The notes: generated by a model not told the origin, from the sequence alone. DNA of 28,619 nucleotides from Pseudomonadota bacterium (GCA_023442945.1 JAEZWW010000101.1:1-28619), one strand, 5' to 3'. Positions 14,061 through 22,234 are shown, counted from the stretch's first letter. Program-made: numbers and translations.

Positions 14061-15893
14061 ATGTTCAGTATTTTTCGTCGCAAGAAAGCCGCCGAGCCGG
14101 CGCCCCCGCCCGAAGTCAGCGCCCCATCGCCCACGCCGGTCACGCCGCCCGCCGCGCTCGTTGTCGCTGCACCCGCGCCTGTCGCTGCGCCCGCACCGGT
14201 GACGCCGTCGGCCCCCATCCCGGCGCCGCCAGCCTTTGCCGCGCCCGCGCCAGCCAGCCCCGCGCCCACGCCGGTGGCGCCCCCCAGCTGGGCCGGCACG
14301 CCCGCACCCGTGGTGGCACCGATACCCACGCCCGCGCGGGCCCCGGTCGGTTCCGGTTTTTCAGGTTGGGCGCCTGCCCCAGCCCCGGCCGCACCTGCGC
14401 CTGTATCAACCGCGCCCGCGCCGACCCCTGCCAGCGGGCCGGCGCCGACGGCTTTGGCGCCGAGTCCTGCGCCTGCCGCCCTCGCGCCGAGCCCCGTGCC
14501 AGCCGCGCCTGCGGTGCCAGCGTCTCCGCCCCTCACCGCAGCGCCGCCCGCCGCGCCAATCGAGGTCACTGCGGCCCCTGTGGCGCCCCCTGTTTCAGCG
14601 CCCGCACCGACGCCCCTCGCGGCGCCTGTGTCACCGGCCCCGGTGACGGCTGCGCCCGTCTTCACGGCGCCGGCGGTACCGGCCACGCCTCCTGTCCCCG
14701 CACCTGCGCCAACGGCAACGCCAGCGCCAGCTGTCCCAGCCACTCCCGCGCCGGTCGCGCCAACGCCTGTGGTGCCCGCGCCAGCTGAGCCTGCCCCGGT
14801 CGCGGCGCCACCGCCCCAACCCGCGCCCGGTCCTGTCGCCCCGCCACCCTTCGCCAAACCCAAAACCGCCGCCTCGCGGATGGCCGCCAGTACCATCGAT
14901 GCTCCTGTTTTCGGAGCTGCCCGCGCTGATGGTTCTAGGGCCGCAGCCATGGAAGATCTGGAATCCGTGCCCTTGGCTGCCAGCACGGTGGCGGGCCGCT
15001 CAGGCTGGCTGGACCGGCTAAAGACAGGCCTGCGCAAGACCGGTAGCTCGATCACCACGGTGTTCACCGGCGCGCAGATCGACGACGCGCTTTACGAAGG
15101 CCTGGAGACCGCGCTGTTGATGGCCGACGCCGGCGTGCAAGCCACGGAATTCCTGCTGGCCGACCTGAAGCGCCGCGTGAAAGACACGCGCGCCACCGAC
15201 GCGTCGCAGGTCAAGGCGCTGCTGCAGGACGCTATCGCCGACATGCTGGCGCCGCTCGAAAAACAACTTACCGTGGGCGTGTACCACCCGACGGTGATCA
15301 TGGTCGCGGGCGTCAACGGCGCCGGCAAGACGACCAGCATCGGCAAGCTGACCAAGCACCTGGCCGACGCCGGCGCCACGGTCCTGCTGGCCGCGGCCGA
15401 CACCTTCCGCGCCGCGGCGCGCGAGCAATTGGCCGTGTGGGCCGACCGCAACCAGGTGGAAATCATCAGCCAGCAGGGCGCCGACCCGTCGGCGGTCAGC
15501 TTTGACGCCGTGGCCGCCGGCCGCGCGCGCGACCTGGACGTGGTGCTGGTCGACACCGCCGGGCGCCTGCCGACGCAAAAACACCTGATGGAAGAGCTGA
15601 CCAAGATCCGCCGCGTGGTGACCAAGGCCGACATCACCGCCCCGCACGAGGTGCTGCTGGTGATCGACGGCAACACCGGGCAGAACGCGCTGGCGCAGGT
15701 CAAGGCGTTTGACGATTCAGTGCAACTGACGGGCCTGGTCGTCACCAAGCTGGACGGCACGGCCAAAGGCGGCGTGCTGTGCGCCATCGCTCGCGAAAAG
15801 CCGGTGCCGGTGTACTTTGTCGGCGTGGGCGAAAGCCTGGAAGACCTGCAGACCTTCCGCGCGCGCGAATTCGCCCAGGCGCTGGTCGGCTGA
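14061..15893 (+). CDS. ftsY: Signal recognition particle receptor FtsY
   Basis: FtsY is the SRP receptor GTPase that delivers ribosome-nascent chains to the inner-membrane translocon. The 610-residue protein starts with a basic tip (MFSIFRRKK), followed by a Pro/Ala-rich low-complexity linker to about residue 280, then the NG domain. GTPase motifs are GVNGAGKTT (417-425), LAAADTFRAAAREQL, DTAGRLPTQ (from 498), TKLDGTAKGG (from 562) and GVGESLEDLQTF. I chose ATG 14061 because it begins the usual FtsY tip; an in-frame ATG at 14037 overlaps a TACAAT that may be a -10 element. The linker contains a copy of the dispersed repeat (14899-14949). The gene is 80 bp downstream of the RT gene. Confidence 0.96.
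   Translation: MFSIFRRKKAAEPAPPPEVSAPSPTPVTPPAALVVAAPAPVAAPAPVTPSAPIPAPPAFAAPAPASPAPTPVAPPSWAGTPAPVVAPIPTPARAPVGSGFSGWAPAPAPAAPAPVSTAPAPTPASGPAPTALAPSPAPAALAPSPVPAAPAVPASPPLTAAPPAAPIEVTAAPVAPPVSAPAPTPLAAPVSPAPVTAAPVFTAPAVPATPPVPAPAPTATPAPAVPATPAPVAPTPVVPAPAEPAPVAAPPPQPAPGPVAPPPFAKPKTAASRMAASTIDAPVFGAARADGSRAAAMEDLESVPLAASTVAGRSGWLDRLKTGLRKTGSSITTVFTGAQIDDALYEGLETALLMADAGVQATEFLLADLKRRVKDTRATDASQVKALLQDAIADMLAPLEKQLTVGVYHPTVIMVAGVNGAGKTTSIGKLTKHLADAGATVLLAAADTFRAAAREQLAVWADRNQVEIISQQGADPSAVSFDAVAAGRARDLDVVLVDTAGRLPTQKHLMEELTKIRRVVTKADITAPHEVLLVIDGNTGQNALAQVKAFDDSVQLTGLVVTKLDGTAKGGVLCAIAREKPVPVYFVGVGESLEDLQTFRAREFAQALVG
14899..14949 (+). repeat. Dispersed repeat copy 5, inside ftsY
   Basis: ATGCTCCTGTTTTCGGAGCT, then GCCCGCGCTGATGGTTCTAG, then GGCCGCAGCCA. 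The core AGCTGCCCGCGC is identical to copy 2, and GATGGTTCTAGGGCC parallels GATGGCTGTAGGGCC of copy 4. It stays in frame and encodes about residues 280-296 at the boundary between the Pro/Ala linker and the NG domain. Confidence 0.6.
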
Positions 15894-15896
15894 CCA

Positions 15897-15943
15897 GGGC
15901 GGCGACGCGCCTCGGCCGGGGCGTGGCCCGCGCCGACGCGTCC
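15897..15943 (+). other. Hairpin element after ftsY, resembling the one after selD
   Basis: Starting 4 bases after the ftsY stop, GGCGGCGACGCGC repeats the sequence that follows selD, and GTGGCCCGC follows in both. Here the inner part can fold as TCGGC...GCCGA around GGGC/GTG/GCCC. There is no T-run. It may act as a 3' end or stability element. Confidence 0.35.
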
Positions 15944-16050
15944 CACGCCTCCCAACCAGCCTACCGCGCCGGGTATTGGCCGGCCCCAACGCCTGCTGCA
16001 ACGGATTGCAACGCCGAAACACAGCCACGCCCACTCGATACACTCGCACC

Positions 16051-17142
16051 ATGACCGTGAATTCCTCCCGCAAGCATCTGGTCCTGGTGGGCGCAGGCCG
16101 CGCCAACCTCCATGTGCTCAAGGGCCTGGCCCGGCAGGGCTCGGGTGACATGAACGTCACCCTGGTGGCGCCGCACCCGTACTACATCGACTCGGCCATG
16201 CTGCCCGGCTACGTGGCCGGCGACTATGCGCTGGACGAAGTGCGCATCGCCCTGGACCCGCTGGTCGAGGCGAGCGGCGTCACCTTCGTGCCCGCGCACG
16301 TGCTGTCGCTGGACGCGGGCGGCCGGCGCATCCAGCTGTCCAGCGGCGACGCCCTGCCCTACGACGTGCTCTCGATCGACAGCGAACCCACGCTGGCGCG
16401 CGACGCGGTCGAAGAAGTCATGCCGGGCGCGCGCCGCAACGCCTTGTTCGTGCACCCGCACGAGGCTTTTGTCCACCTGTGGCCCCAGCTGCAAGCCTTG
16501 GCCAGCCAGCGTGCGCTGCAGGTAGCGGTGATCGGTGACGACCTGCCCGGCGTTGAAATGGCGATGGCCGTGGCCCACACCCTGGCCAGCCCGCACGGCA
16601 GCCGCGTGTCGCTGATCGCCGGCGAGGCGCCGCTGCTGGCCCACCAGCCGGCCAGCCTGCAGCGGCGCGTGCTGGCGCGCCTGAAGGCCATGAACATCAC
16701 CGTCCTGCAGGACCGCTGCGTCGGCCTGGACGGCCAGGCCGTGCAACTGGCCAGTGGTGCCAGCCTGCTGTGCGACGCGCCCCTGCTGGCGCTGGAGGCC
16801 GGCACGCCGGGCTGGCTGCGCCAGGCGGGGCTGCAAGCCGACGAAGCGGGCGAACCTATCGTCAACGAACGCCTGCAGAGCGAAAGCCACCGCCAGGTCT
16901 TCATCGTCCCGCCCCGGGCGCCGGCGGAAGTTGGCCCGGTGCTGGAAGCCAACCTGCGCACCGCCATGGACGGCGGCAATTTCAAGAAGGCGCCGCTGGA
17001 CGTCGCGCGCCTGCGCACCGTGGCCTGCGGCGACGGCCACGCCATCGCCGCCTGGGGTTTTCTGGCGCTGGAAGGCCGCGAAGTCTGGAATTGGAAGGAC
17101 CGCCGCGACCGCCGCCAGCTGGCCGCGATGTTCTCGGCCTGA
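16051..17142 (+). CDS. FAD/NAD-binding oxidoreductase of the SelD-associated type
   Basis: The 363-residue protein has an N-terminal dinucleotide-binding fold (HLVLVGAGRANLHVL, Gly14 and Gly16). It has the family features YYIDSAMLPGYVAGDY and LPYDVLSIDSEP. A second nucleotide-binding strand reads VAVIGDDLPGVEMA. I recognise the pattern of the NDH-2-like family that forms the N-terminal half of bifunctional SelD proteins in other organisms (TIGR03169 as I remember it). Here selD is separate and four kilobases upstream, on the same strand. The reaction is unknown; a role in supplying reduced selenium to SelD is speculative. The C-terminus has DGHAIAAWGFLALEGREVWNWKDRRDR, suggesting amphipathic membrane contact as in NDH-2. 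The start at 16051 gives the fold with a normal short leader. Assignment to the family is moderately sure. Confidence 0.75.
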   Translation: MTVNSSRKHLVLVGAGRANLHVLKGLARQGSGDMNVTLVAPHPYYIDSAMLPGYVAGDYALDEVRIALDPLVEASGVTFVPAHVLSLDAGGRRIQLSSGDALPYDVLSIDSEPTLARDAVEEVMPGARRNALFVHPHEAFVHLWPQLQALASQRALQVAVIGDDLPGVEMAMAVAHTLASPHGSRVSLIAGEAPLLAHQPASLQRRVLARLKAMNITVLQDRCVGLDGQAVQLASGASLLCDAPLLALEAGTPGWLRQAGLQADEAGEPIVNERLQSESHRQVFIVPPRAPAEVGPVLEANLRTAMDGGNFKKAPLDVARLRTVACGDGHAIAAWGFLALEGREVWNWKDRRDRRQLAAMFSA

Positions 17143-17494
17143 GGGCTGCGCCAGCGCCCTGGGGCTGGGCGCTCTTCCCGCACCTCGGCGCAGTTGGCGC
17201 ATTTGCCGCATGCCGTCGGCGCCGCCTGACCGTCGCTGGCGCCGCGCAGGCTCGGGCTCAGGCGCACTTGGCCATCAGGGTGTCAACGCCGCGCCGCAGC
17301 GGCTATCCCCTTGGGTAAACCCTAGATTTCCCCCGGGATTCGCGCACTATACTGCCACTTAACGAGCACTTTAATTCATATTGGAGTGCGCGGTGAGCGT
17401 CGACACGGTGCGGCTCTCAGGGAAAGTCGGGGCATACGCGCCCCCATCCCTGCCGGACAATGTCGCCATTACTTGACACCTAAAGGAGTTTTGC
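17143..17494 (+). promoter_or_regulatory. Leader and promoter region of the branched-chain transporter operon
   Basis: This 352-bp gap contains the palindrome GGGTAAACCC (17313-17322), a good -10 hexamer TATACT (17348-17353) without an obvious -35, and a long 5' leader. Within the leader a GTG at 17393, preceded by GGAG, opens a 27-codon frame ending TGA at 17476, 18 bases before livK. GGGGC/GCCCC (17429-17444) forms a short hairpin. TTGACA at 17474 lies too near the start codon to be used as a -35 for this gene. AAAGGAG is the ribosome-binding site of the binding-protein gene. Confidence 0.5.
17313..17322. promoter_or_regulatory. Palindrome GGGTAAACCC upstream of livK
   Basis: The 10-bp palindrome-like element lies 25 bp upstream of a TATACT -10 hexamer. 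The identical decamer occurs at 26881-26890 upstream of the hydroquinone dioxygenase genes. A shared regulator is possible; none is identified. Confidence 0.4.
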
Positions 17495-18700
17495 ATGACC
17501 CACCCCACCCGTGCGCTCAGCCGCCGCCTGATGCTGTCTCGCAGCGCTGCCGCGGTCGGGGCCAGCTCCGCAGGCCTGCTGCTGCCCGAAATCGTGCGTG
17601 CGCAGGGTCAGAAGATCAAGATCGGGTTCATGCTGCCCTACACCGGCACCTTCGCCCAGCTGGGCGTGGCCATCGAGAACGGCGTGCGCATGGCCATCAA
17701 CGAAAAAGGCGGCAAGCTGGGTGGCCGTGAGATCGAGTGGGTCAAGGTCGACGACGAGTCCGAGCCATCCAAAGGCGTGGAAAACGCGCAAAAACTGGTC
17801 CAGCGCGACAAGGTGGACGTGCTGATCGGCACCGTGCACTCGGGTGTGCAGATGGGCATCCAGAAGGTGGCGCGCGACTCCGGCGTGCTGAACATCATCC
17901 CCAACGCTGGCGTGCACGCCGCCACACGTGGCCTGTGCGCGGTCAACGTGTTCCGCACCAGCTTCACCAACAGCCAACCCACCATGGCGATGGGCAAGCC
18001 CATGATGGACAAGGGCCTGAAGAAAGCCGTGTGGATCACCTGGAAATACGCGGCCGGTGACGAAGCCTACGAAGGCTTCAAGGAAAGCTACACCAAGGCC
18101 GGCGGCACCATCGTCAAAGAACTGGGCCTGCCCTTCCCCAACGTCGAATTCCAGGCGCTGCTGACCGAAATCGCCAGCCTGAAGCCCGACGCCGTGGCCT
18201 GCTTCTTTGCTGGCGCCGGCGCCGCCAAATTCATGCGCGACTACGCCGCAGCGGGCCTGCAAGGCAAGATCCCTCTCTGGGGCTCGGGCTTCCTGACCGA
18301 GGGCGTGCTGCAGGCCGCGGGCCCGGCTGCCGAAGGCGTCATGAGCACCATGCACTACGCCGACTCGCTCGACACGCCGCGCAACAAGCAGTTCCGCGAC
18401 GCCTACGCCCAGCAGTTCAAGCTCCAGCCCGACGTGTATGCGGTGCAGGGTTACGACTCGGGCCAATTGCTGGTGCAGGGCCTGGCCGCCGTCAAGGGCG
18501 ACATGTCGAACAAGCCCGCGCTGTACAAGGCGCTGGAATCCGCCGTGATCGACAGCCCGCGTGGCAAGTGGACCATGAGCAAGGCCCACAACCCGGTGCA
18601 GGACATCTACCTGCGCGTGGTGGAAAAGGGCGACAACAAGGTGCTGGGCGTGGCCGCCAAGGCCCTGGCCGATTCCGGCGCCGGCTGCAAACTGGCCTGA
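17495..18700 (+). CDS. livK: ABC transporter periplasmic substrate-binding protein (branched-chain amino acid/amide type)
   Basis: This is a type I periplasmic binding protein of 401 residues (Peripla_BP_6 type) that delivers ligand to the LivHM permeases. The leader is about 37 residues and contains SRRLMLSRS, so export through Tat is possible as well as Sec. The mature part begins QGQKIKIGFMLPYTGTFAQLG, a classic first strand of the fold, and includes GGREIEWVKVDDES and NVEFQALLTEIASLKPDAV. The start at 17495 follows AAAGGAG at normal spacing. It is the first gene of a five-gene operon; a terminator hairpin 20 bp after its stop should make it more abundant than the membrane parts. The ligand could be an amino acid, urea/amide or an aromatic compound; the nearby aromatic cluster makes the last worth testing. 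Symbol given by family position only. Confidence 0.9.
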   Translation: MTHPTRALSRRLMLSRSAAAVGASSAGLLLPEIVRAQGQKIKIGFMLPYTGTFAQLGVAIENGVRMAINEKGGKLGGREIEWVKVDDESEPSKGVENAQKLVQRDKVDVLIGTVHSGVQMGIQKVARDSGVLNIIPNAGVHAATRGLCAVNVFRTSFTNSQPTMAMGKPMMDKGLKKAVWITWKYAAGDEAYEGFKESYTKAGGTIVKELGLPFPNVEFQALLTEIASLKPDAVACFFAGAGAAKFMRDYAAAGLQGKIPLWGSGFLTEGVLQAAGPAAEGVMSTMHYADSLDTPRNKQFRDAYAQQFKLQPDVYAVQGYDSGQLLVQGLAAVKGDMSNKPALYKALESAVIDSPRGKWTMSKAHNPVQDIYLRVVEKGDNKVLGVAAKALADSGAGCKLA

Positions 18701-18718
18701 TCGCCTCGGGCGTCGGCC

Positions 18719-18747
18719 AAACGGCGGAAGCTTCCGCCGTTTTTTTT
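18719..18747 (+). terminator. Intra-operon terminator/attenuator between livK and livH
   Basis: ACGGCGGA (18721-18728) and TCCGCCGT (18733-18740) form a perfect stem around AGCT, followed by a run of T residues to 18747 (the A residues before it could pair with the first Ts). It lies 19 bp past the livK stop and 32 bp before the GTG of livH. Partial termination here would raise the ratio of binding protein to permease. Confidence 0.9.
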
Positions 18748-18779
18748 GACCGGCCGATCCGGCCCAACGGGATACACCT

Positions 18780-19643
18780 GTGGATTTCGCGAACTTTTTG
18801 ATCCAGACGCTCAACAGCGTGCAGTACGGTCTGCTGCTGTTCATGCTGGCGGCCGGGCTGACGCTGATCTTCGGCATCATGGGCGTCGTGAACCTGGCGC
18901 ACGGCAGCTTCTACATGCTGGGCGCCTACCTGGCGTTTTCGCTGTCCGGCCAGTTGGGCAGCTTCACCGCGGCCATCATCGTGGGCACCCTGTTGTCGGT
19001 GGTTTTTGGGCTGGTGCTGGAGCGCGTGCTGTTCCGCTATTTCTACCACCGCGACCACCTGGACCAGGTGCTGCTGACCTTCGGGCTGATCTACATCTTT
19101 GAAGAGATGCGCTCGCTGCTGTGGGGCGACGACGTGCACGGCGTGGCCATTCCCGCGCTGCTGTCGGGCTCGATCCCGCTGACCGATACGCTGTCCTATC
19201 CCGTGTACCGCCTGTTCATGATGGGCGTGTGCGTGCTGCTGGCCATTGGCCTTTACCTGCTGATCAACAAGACGCGTCTGGGCATGAAGATCCGCGCCGG
19301 CGCTTTCAACCGCGACATGACCGAGTCGCTGGGCATCAACATCAAGCTGATCCACGCCGTGGTGTTCGCCATCGGCGTGGCGCTGGCCTCGGTCGCCGGC
19401 ATGATCGCCGCACCCATCTCCAGCGTCTACCCCAACATGGGCTCGTCGGTGCTGATCATGTGCTTCGTCGTCGTCGTGATCGGCGGGATCGGCTCGGTGC
19501 GCGGGGCGCTGATCGCGGCGCTGCTGGTCGGTTTTGTCGACACCTTCGGCAAGGTGCTGCTGCCCCATGTGGCCGGCATGCTGGTGTACATGTTGATGGC
19601 GGCAGTCCTGTTGTGGAAACCGGAAGGACTGTTCAAACAATGA
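18780..19643 (+). CDS. livH: Branched-chain amino acid ABC transporter permease LivH
   Basis: This inner-membrane subunit has 287 residues, the usual LivH length, with about eight hydrophobic segments. FGIMGVVNLAHGSFYMLGAYLAF is the diagnostic N-terminal LivH motif (shown here in part: IMGVVNLAHGSFYMLG). GIGSVRGALIAALLVGFVDTFG in the second half is the cytoplasmic coupling-loop region. The start is GTG at 18780, since MDFANFLIQTLNSVQYGLLL fits the family N-terminus. The TGA overlaps the livM ATG by four bases (ATGA at 19640), a sign of coupled translation. It pairs with LivM to form the channel for the ligand bound by the preceding gene's product. Confidence 0.94.
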   Translation: MDFANFLIQTLNSVQYGLLLFMLAAGLTLIFGIMGVVNLAHGSFYMLGAYLAFSLSGQLGSFTAAIIVGTLLSVVFGLVLERVLFRYFYHRDHLDQVLLTFGLIYIFEEMRSLLWGDDVHGVAIPALLSGSIPLTDTLSYPVYRLFMMGVCVLLAIGLYLLINKTRLGMKIRAGAFNRDMTESLGINIKLIHAVVFAIGVALASVAGMIAAPISSVYPNMGSSVLIMCFVVVVIGGIGSVRGALIAALLVGFVDTFGKVLLPHVAGMLVYMLMAAVLLWKPEGLFKQ

Positions 19644-20668
19644 GCGCAGCGCAATCGCATCTGGAAACCCTGCCGCGCAGCGTGCAGGTGGTGTTGGCGC
19701 TGGGCCTGGTCGCGCTGGCGGTCTTCCCCTTCGTCGGCAGCGAGTTCTACCAGCAGATGGTCACGCGCATGATGATCCTGGCCATCCTGGCCATGAGCTT
19801 GGACCTGCTGCAAGGCGTCACTGGTCTGGTGTCGCTTGGCCACGCGGCCTTCTTTGGCCTGGGCGGCTATGCGCTCGCGCTGGTGTCGTCCGACAACGGG
19901 CCGATCAGCCTGTGGTGGTCACTGCCGGTGGCGGTGCTGGTGTCGGGTGTGGCGGCACTGATCATCGGCTTCTTTGTGGTGCGCACGCGCGGCATCTACT
20001 TCATCATGGTAACGATGGCCTTCGCCCAGATGCTGTTCTTCCTGGTGTTCGACAACAAGGAGCTCAAGCTGTTCGGCGACTTCGCGCTCAAGCTGGGCGG
20101 CTCCGACGGCGTCTACATCAACTTCAAGCCCGATGCCGGCCTGTTCGACCTGGAAAACAAGCGCGTCTTCTACTACTTCGTGCTGGCCGCTCTGATCGCC
20201 GTGTACGTCTTCCTGCGCCGCGTGCTGTGGAGCCCCTTCGGCCGCGCGCTGGCGGGCGTGCGCGTGAACGAACACCGCATGCGCGCCGTCGGTTATGGCA
20301 CCTTCAGCTACAAGCTGACGGCCTTCACGCTGGCGGGGGCGCTGGCCGGTCTGGCGGGCTACCTGTGGGGCGCGCAAACCGGTTTCGTCAACCCCGAACT
20401 GATGGGTTTCCACATGAGCGCGCACGCGATCATGATGGTCATCCTGGGCGGCATGGGCAACTTTGCCGGGGCCATCGTCGGCGCCTTCGCGTTCGAGTTC
20501 ATGCTGGAGCTGTTCAAGGACCTGCCGACCATCGGCGGCTTCAACCTGGGCAAGCATTGGCAGCTGTGGATGGGCCTGTTCATCGTGGCCGTCATCGTGT
20601 TCGCGCCGCGCGGCTTGCTGGGCCTGGTCAGCCAGTTCAGCCGCCGCAAGGAGGCCGACCATGAGTGA
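19640..20668 (+). CDS. livM: Branched-chain amino acid ABC transporter permease LivM
   Basis: The second permease, 342 residues with about nine membrane segments. LAMSLDLLQGVTGLVSLGHA is the hallmark LivM motif near residues 51-70, followed by AFFGLGGYALAL. GGMGNFAGAIVGAF near the C-terminus is the ATPase-contact loop. The start ATG overlaps livH by 4 bp; its stop overlaps livG by 8 bp. Tight overlaps on both sides support one translational unit. A soluble stretch around FDNKELKLFGDFALKLGG between helices is normal for the family. Confidence 0.94.
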   Translation: MSAAQSHLETLPRSVQVVLALGLVALAVFPFVGSEFYQQMVTRMMILAILAMSLDLLQGVTGLVSLGHAAFFGLGGYALALVSSDNGPISLWWSLPVAVLVSGVAALIIGFFVVRTRGIYFIMVTMAFAQMLFFLVFDNKELKLFGDFALKLGGSDGVYINFKPDAGLFDLENKRVFYYFVLAALIAVYVFLRRVLWSPFGRALAGVRVNEHRMRAVGYGTFSYKLTAFTLAGALAGLAGYLWGAQTGFVNPELMGFHMSAHAIMMVILGGMGNFAGAIVGAFAFEFMLELFKDLPTIGGFNLGKHWQLWMGLFIVAVIVFAPRGLLGLVSQFSRRKEADHE

Positions 20669-21422
20669 AGTGCTGCTGCGCGCCAGCCACCTGACCAAGC
20701 GCTTCGGTGGCCTGGCCGCCGTCAACGACGTGTCGGTTGACCTCTGGCGTGACCGCATCCACGTGGTGATCGGCCCCAACGGCGCCGGCAAGTCCACGCT
20801 GACCAACCTGCTGTCGGGCGACTTGCCACCGACCTCCGGCACGATCTTGCTGGGCGAGCACGACGTCACCAAGGCTTCGCCCGAGCAGATTTCGCGCCGC
20901 GGCCTGGGCCGCAGCTACCAGAAGACCAACATCTTCCTGCCCTTCACCGTGTGGGAAAACGTGCGCCTGGCCGCCCAGTCTCGCGCGCCGCAGCAGCCGT
21001 GGAACCCCGTGCGCTGGCTGCAGGCCGCCAGCCGCGACCGCGGTGTGAACGAGCGCGCCGAAAAAGCGCTGGAACTGGCCGGCCTGACCGCCCGCCGGCA
21101 CTTCATCGCCGGCGCCGCCAGCCACGGCGAGCAGCGCCAGCTGGAGATCGCCATGACCCTGGCGACCGACCCGCAGGTGCTGCTGCTGGACGAGCCGCTG
21201 GCCGGCATGGGCGTGGCCGAGGCCGAGCGCATGGTCGAGTTGCTGCTGCGCCTGAAGCCGCACCACGCCATGATGCTGGTGGAGCACGACATCGACGCCA
21301 TCTTCGCCCTGGCCGACCACCTGACGGTGATGGTCAACGGCACCGTCATCGCCAGCGGCGAACCGGCCGCGATCCGCGCCGACCGCGGTGTGCAAGCCGC
21401 CTACTTGGGCGAGGAACACTGA
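20661..21422 (+). CDS. livG: Branched-chain amino acid ABC transporter ATPase LivG
   Basis: One of the two ATP-binding subunits, 253 residues. The Walker A motif GPNGAGKST is at 38-46. The Q-loop region is YQKTNIFLPFTVWENV. The signature sequence reads SHGEQRQLEIAMTL rather than the LSGGQ type, as is common in LivG. Walker B is LLLDEPLAGM and the switch His is in MLVEHDID. The start ATG at 20661 follows AAGGAGG (20648-20654) within the end of livM. It is followed after two bases by the livF ATG. ATP hydrolysis by LivG/LivF drives import. Confidence 0.95.
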   Translation: MSEVLLRASHLTKRFGGLAAVNDVSVDLWRDRIHVVIGPNGAGKSTLTNLLSGDLPPTSGTILLGEHDVTKASPEQISRRGLGRSYQKTNIFLPFTVWENVRLAAQSRAPQQPWNPVRWLQAASRDRGVNERAEKALELAGLTARRHFIAGAASHGEQRQLEIAMTLATDPQVLLLDEPLAGMGVAEAERMVELLLRLKPHHAMMLVEHDIDAIFALADHLTVMVNGTVIASGEPAAIRADRGVQAAYLGEEH

Positions 21423-21424
21423 CC

Positions 21425-22234
21425 ATGGCTACCGAATCCAACGCCAACCTGGCCGACGACCCGAACGACCCGCTGGCACCGCGCTCGCACAACCAGGCGC
21501 CGAACCCGCCGCACGGGCACGATCCCGACCTGCTGATCCACGCGATCGACCTGCACAGTTACTACGGCGCCAGCCACATCCTCAAGGGCGTGGACTTCAA
21601 GGTGCACCGCGGCGAGACGATCGGGCTGATGGGCCGCAACGGCATGGGCAAGAGCACGCTGCTGAAATCCATCATGGGCCTGGTCAAGCCGCGCCGCGGC
21701 GGCGTGCTGGTGATGGGCAAGCCGATGACCGGCCGCGCGCCGTACGAAATCGCTCAGTTGGGCGTGGCCTACGTGCCGGAAGGCCGTGGCATCTTCGGCA
21801 ACCTGAGCGTGGTCGAAAACCTGAAGATGGCAGCCCGCGCCGGCACGCGCGGCCAGCGCGATTGGACCTACGACCGGGTGATGGACACCTTCCCGCGCCT
21901 GGCGGAGCGTCTGAACCACGGCGGCCAGCAGCTATCGGGCGGCGAGCAGCAGATGCTGACCATCGGCCGCGCGCTGATGACCAACCCCGACGTGCTGATC
22001 CTGGACGAGGCGACCGAAGGCCTGGCGCCGCTGATTGCGCGCGAGATCTGGCGCATCTGCGACGTGATCCGCCAAAGCGGCATCAGCAGCGTGATCGTCG
22101 ACAAGAACTGGAAACACGTGACCCAGGTGACCGACCGCAACGTCATCCTGGTCAAGGGCGAGGTGGTGTTTGAAGGCACGTCCGCCGCGCTGATCGCCCA
22201 GCCCGAACTGCTGACGCAACACCTCGGCGTTTAA
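21425..22234 (+). CDS. livF: Branched-chain amino acid ABC transporter ATPase LivF
   Basis: The second ATPase, 269 residues, about 30 longer than a typical LivF. The extra part is an N-terminal tail to about residue 36, rich in Asp, Asn, Pro and His and unlikely to be folded. The conserved core starts LLIHAIDLHSYYGASHILKG. Walker A is GRNGMGKST, the signature is LSGGEQQMLTIGRAL, and Walker B is LILDEATEGL. The position after Walker B where the switch His is expected reads VIVDKNWKHV, so the usual His is replaced by Lys in VDKN, which occurs in some LivF-like proteins. The ATG at 21425 is 2 bp after the livG stop; a later start would lose only the tail. It ends the operon before a repeat and a strong terminator. 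Confidence 0.93.
   Translation: MATESNANLADDPNDPLAPRSHNQAPNPPHGHDPDLLIHAIDLHSYYGASHILKGVDFKVHRGETIGLMGRNGMGKSTLLKSIMGLVKPRRGGVLVMGKPMTGRAPYEIAQLGVAYVPEGRGIFGNLSVVENLKMAARAGTRGQRDWTYDRVMDTFPRLAERLNHGGQQLSGGEQQMLTIGRALMTNPDVLILDEATEGLAPLIAREIWRICDVIRQSGISSVIVDKNWKHVTQVTDRNVILVKGEVVFEGTSAALIAQPELLTQHLGV

Noticed and set aside
17474..17479. TTGACA as a -35 element for livK
   Set aside because: It is only 15-20 bp upstream of the ATG, so transcription would begin inside the gene.
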